A stretch of DNA of 6,986 bases from Oscillospiraceae bacterium (GTDB lineage Bacteria > Bacillota > Clostridia > Oscillospirales > Ruminococcaceae). Made by a program: the position numbers and the translations under genes. Below, one piece after another: positions 5,056 through 6,986 of the stretch. Location of the stretch: contig JAFUQL010000064.1 of the NCBI GenBank assembly GCA_017472375.1, forward strand, positions 1-6,986. The letters are read 5' to 3'. Within the stretch, counting starts at the first letter, position 1, and the number at the start of each line of letters is the position of its first letter. The notes below the pieces were generated by a model. The model made no database searches, was not told the origin of the DNA, and saw only the letters and a list, made by a program, of their open reading frames with translations.

Positions 5056-6986
5056 TTGAACCGAAAACAGGAGAGCGGCAGCGGCCGGGTCTGGTTCCTG
5101 ATCGCGGCCTCGCTGGTGGTAATGGCGGTGTTCCTGCTGCGGTTGGTGCAGCTGCAGATCATTCAGGGCGAGCAGCACCTGCAGGATGCCGACGACACCA
5201 TCACCTATGAATTCAACATCACTGCCGCCCGCGGCGAGATCGTGGACTGCTACGGGCGCAGCCTGGCCACCAACGTGGCGGGCTACAATCTGGTCATCAA
5301 CAACCTGATGCTGGGCGAGAACGACCTGAACGGCACCATCAAGAGCCTGGTGGAGATCCTGCAGACGGCGGGGGATGAGTGGAACGACGCCACCCCCATC
5401 AGCGCCCCGGATGAGAGCGGCCGCTACAGCTTCACCGCCTCCACCGACAGCGAACAGAACCGGCTGGCCGAGCTGAAGGAGACGCTGGGCCTGCAGCAGT
5501 ACGCCACCGCCGATGAGGTGATGGCCCGGGTCGTCGAGGAGTACGAGCTGGAGGAGTACGACCCCGAGTGGCAGCGCATCCTGGGCGGCATCCGCTGCCA
5601 GATGAAGAGCGAGGACTTCTCCAACTACACCAACTTTACCCTGGCCACCGGCGTGAACGACCGCACCGTAGCCACCGTGAAGGAGCGCAGCCTGACGCTG
5701 GCCGGTGCGGAGATCGTGGAGACCTCCATGCGCAGCTACCCGGACGGCACCATCCTGCCCCACAGTCTGGGCATGGTGGGCAAGATCCTGCGGGAGCAGT
5801 GGGTGGCCGACGACTACGCCCTGCGCCGCAGCGGCTATGCTATGAACGATCTGATCGGCCGCGAGGGGCTGGAGCGGGAGTACGAGAGTCGCCTGCGCGG
5901 CCAGGACGGCACCCTGCAGGTGGTCAAGGACTCGGACGGCATCATCCAGTCCACCGAGGTGGTGGTGGAGCCCCAGCCCGGCGAGACCCTGATGCTCACC
6001 ATCAACGCGGACTTCCAGAAAGAGGTGCAGGCCGCGCTGGAGAACCGCATCCTCACCCTGCAGCAGACCTACGCCCAGTACAACGGCCAGGAGGCCAACG
6101 CGGGCGCGGTGGTGGTGCTCGATCTGAAAAACAACGGAATTCTGGCAAAAGCCACCTACCCGACCTACGATCTGAACCTGTACAGCGCCACCTACAGCGA
6201 GCTGGCGGCGCAGGAACCCACCCCGCTGCTGGACCGGGCCTTCAATGGCCTGTACACCCCCGGCTCCACCTTTAAGCCGGCGGTGGCGGCGGCGGGCCTG
6301 CTGAACCGGATCATCACCCCGACCAGCCTTGTGAACTGCTCCAACCCCTATGTGTTCTACGACTACCGTCCCACCTGCCTGCAGTCGGGCCACCGGGGCA
6401 ACATCAGCCTGACCGATGCGCTGCGGTACAGCTGCAACATCTATTTCTATGACACCGGCGCCAAGGTGGGCCTGAATGCCTACAACGAGATGGCCATGCG
6501 GCTGGGCCTCGCGGTCAAGACCGGCGTGGAGGTGGGCGAGAGCACCGGCTGGCTGACCACCGAGGAGGACTCCAACTATACCGGCGGTCTGATCCTGCAG
6601 GCGGCCATCGGCCAGGGCAACACCATGGTCACCCCGGTGCAGCTTGCCACCTATGCATCCACCATCGCCAACAAGGGCGTGCGCTACCGCACCCACATGG
6701 TGGCGGGCTTCCGTGACACCAACACCGGCGAGATCCTGGAAACGGTGCAGCCGGTGGTGGAGGAGGTCATTGAGGACGATGTGGGCGCCTTCGATGCCAT
6801 CGAGGCGGGCATGGTGGCTGCGGCCAAGAACACCCGCGCCACCTCCAACTACCCCTATACCATCGCCATCAAGACGGGCAGCCCCCAGCGCGCTGAGACC
6901 TATGTGAGCGGCGGCACCCGCAAGAATTACAACAACGGCGTCATCATCGCCTACGGCCCGGTGGAGGACCCCCAGATCGCGGTGGG
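5056..6986 (+). CDS. mrdA: Penicillin-binding protein 2 (class B transpeptidase), 3' end missing
   Basis: About 643 codons are present without a stop; the gene runs past the window. It is a membrane-anchored D,D-transpeptidase that crosslinks peptidoglycan during elongation. One N-terminal membrane anchor (about residues 12-28) is followed by the pedestal domain. The conserved 'ARGEIVDCYGRSLA' begins at residue 58, and 'IGREGLEREYESRLRG' at 267. The transpeptidase domain begins near residue 348. Its active-site motifs are SxxK as STFK (Ser404 nucleophile), SxN as SCN (459-461), and KTG as KTGS (606-608 plus Ser609). Paired cysteines around 'NCSNPYVFYDYRPTC' resemble Firmicute PBP2-type enzymes. 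The mreBCD context supports an elongation PBP rather than a division or spore (SpoVD) enzyme. The TTG start is chosen because its strong ribosome site and the membrane anchor fit; an ATG at 5122 would cut into the anchor. Confidence 0.93.
   Translation, partial: MNRKQESGSGRVWFLIAASLVVMAVFLLRLVQLQIIQGEQHLQDADDTITYEFNITAARGEIVDCYGRSLATNVAGYNLVINNLMLGENDLNGTIKSLVEILQTAGDEWNDATPISAPDESGRYSFTASTDSEQNRLAELKETLGLQQYATADEVMARVVEEYELEEYDPEWQRILGGIRCQMKSEDFSNYTNFTLATGVNDRTVATVKERSLTLAGAEIVETSMRSYPDGTILPHSLGMVGKILREQWVADDYALRRSGYAMNDLIGREGLEREYESRLRGQDGTLQVVKDSDGIIQSTEVVVEPQPGETLMLTINADFQKEVQAALENRILTLQQTYAQYNGQEANAGAVVVLDLKNNGILAKATYPTYDLNLYSATYSELAAQEPTPLLDRAFNGLYTPGSTFKPAVAAAGLLNRIITPTSLVNCSNPYVFYDYRPTCLQSGHRGNISLTDALRYSCNIYFYDTGAKVGLNAYNEMAMRLGLAVKTGVEVGESTGWLTTEEDSNYTGGLILQAAIGQGNTMVTPVQLATYASTIANKGVRYRTHMVAGFRDTNTGEILETVQPVVEEVIEDDVGAFDAIEAGMVAAAKNTRATSNYPYTIAIKTGSPQRAETYVSGGTRKNYNNGVIIAYGPVEDPQIAV

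Noticed and set aside
4939..6696. Long open frame of 585 codons on the - strand opposite the PBP gene
   Set aside because: It is the antisense shadow of a well-supported transpeptidase gene in GC-rich DNA. Its translation is dominated by His, Ala, Gly, Val and Leu without recognisable motifs.

Overview
The window is an ordinary-looking chromosomal segment from a high-GC Firmicute. The base composition is clearly GC-rich by eye, the ribosome binding sites are strong AGGAGG types, and all genes lie on the + strand. Gene content (maf, mreB, mreC, mreD, class B PBP; a long U32-family protein; a small nucleotidyltransferase-like protein) fits a gut Oscillospiraceae/Ruminococcaceae member such as the Faecalibacterium/Subdoligranulum/Gemmiger group. 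That placement is an inference from style and gene order; no marker gene here proves it.

Layout. Positions 1-1635 hold three tightly packed genes: the C-terminal part of a U32-family (probable RNA-hydroxylation) protein, an uncharacterised nucleotidyltransferase-like protein, and dUTPase (dut), which starts on a TTG overlapping the previous stop. Positions 1636-1763 hold a possible promoter and a strong GC-rich hairpin. Next is maf (1764-2327), a nucleotide pyrophosphatase. Positions 2328-2499 hold a near-consensus housekeeping promoter and a roughly 109-nt leader with two predicted hairpins. These precede mreB (2500-3522). A terminator-like structure with a T5 tract separates mreB from mreC (3620-4450), mreD (4488-5018) and a PBP2-type transpeptidase gene (from 5056, cut by the window end).

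How the genes work together. MreB filaments, the bitopic MreC, the polytopic MreD and the PBP2 transpeptidase form the core of the elongasome, which directs lateral wall synthesis. The genes are in the canonical order, and maf upstream of mreB is also a common arrangement. Upstream, dut and maf both encode nucleotide-pool-cleaning pyrophosphatases.

I found no mobile element, CRISPR array, rRNA, tRNA or defence cassette, and no convincing wholly new system. The points most worth checking are regulatory: the mreB leader, the terminator-like structure after mreB, and the hairpin before maf. The uncharacterised nucleotidyltransferase-like gene coupled to dut is also worth a look.
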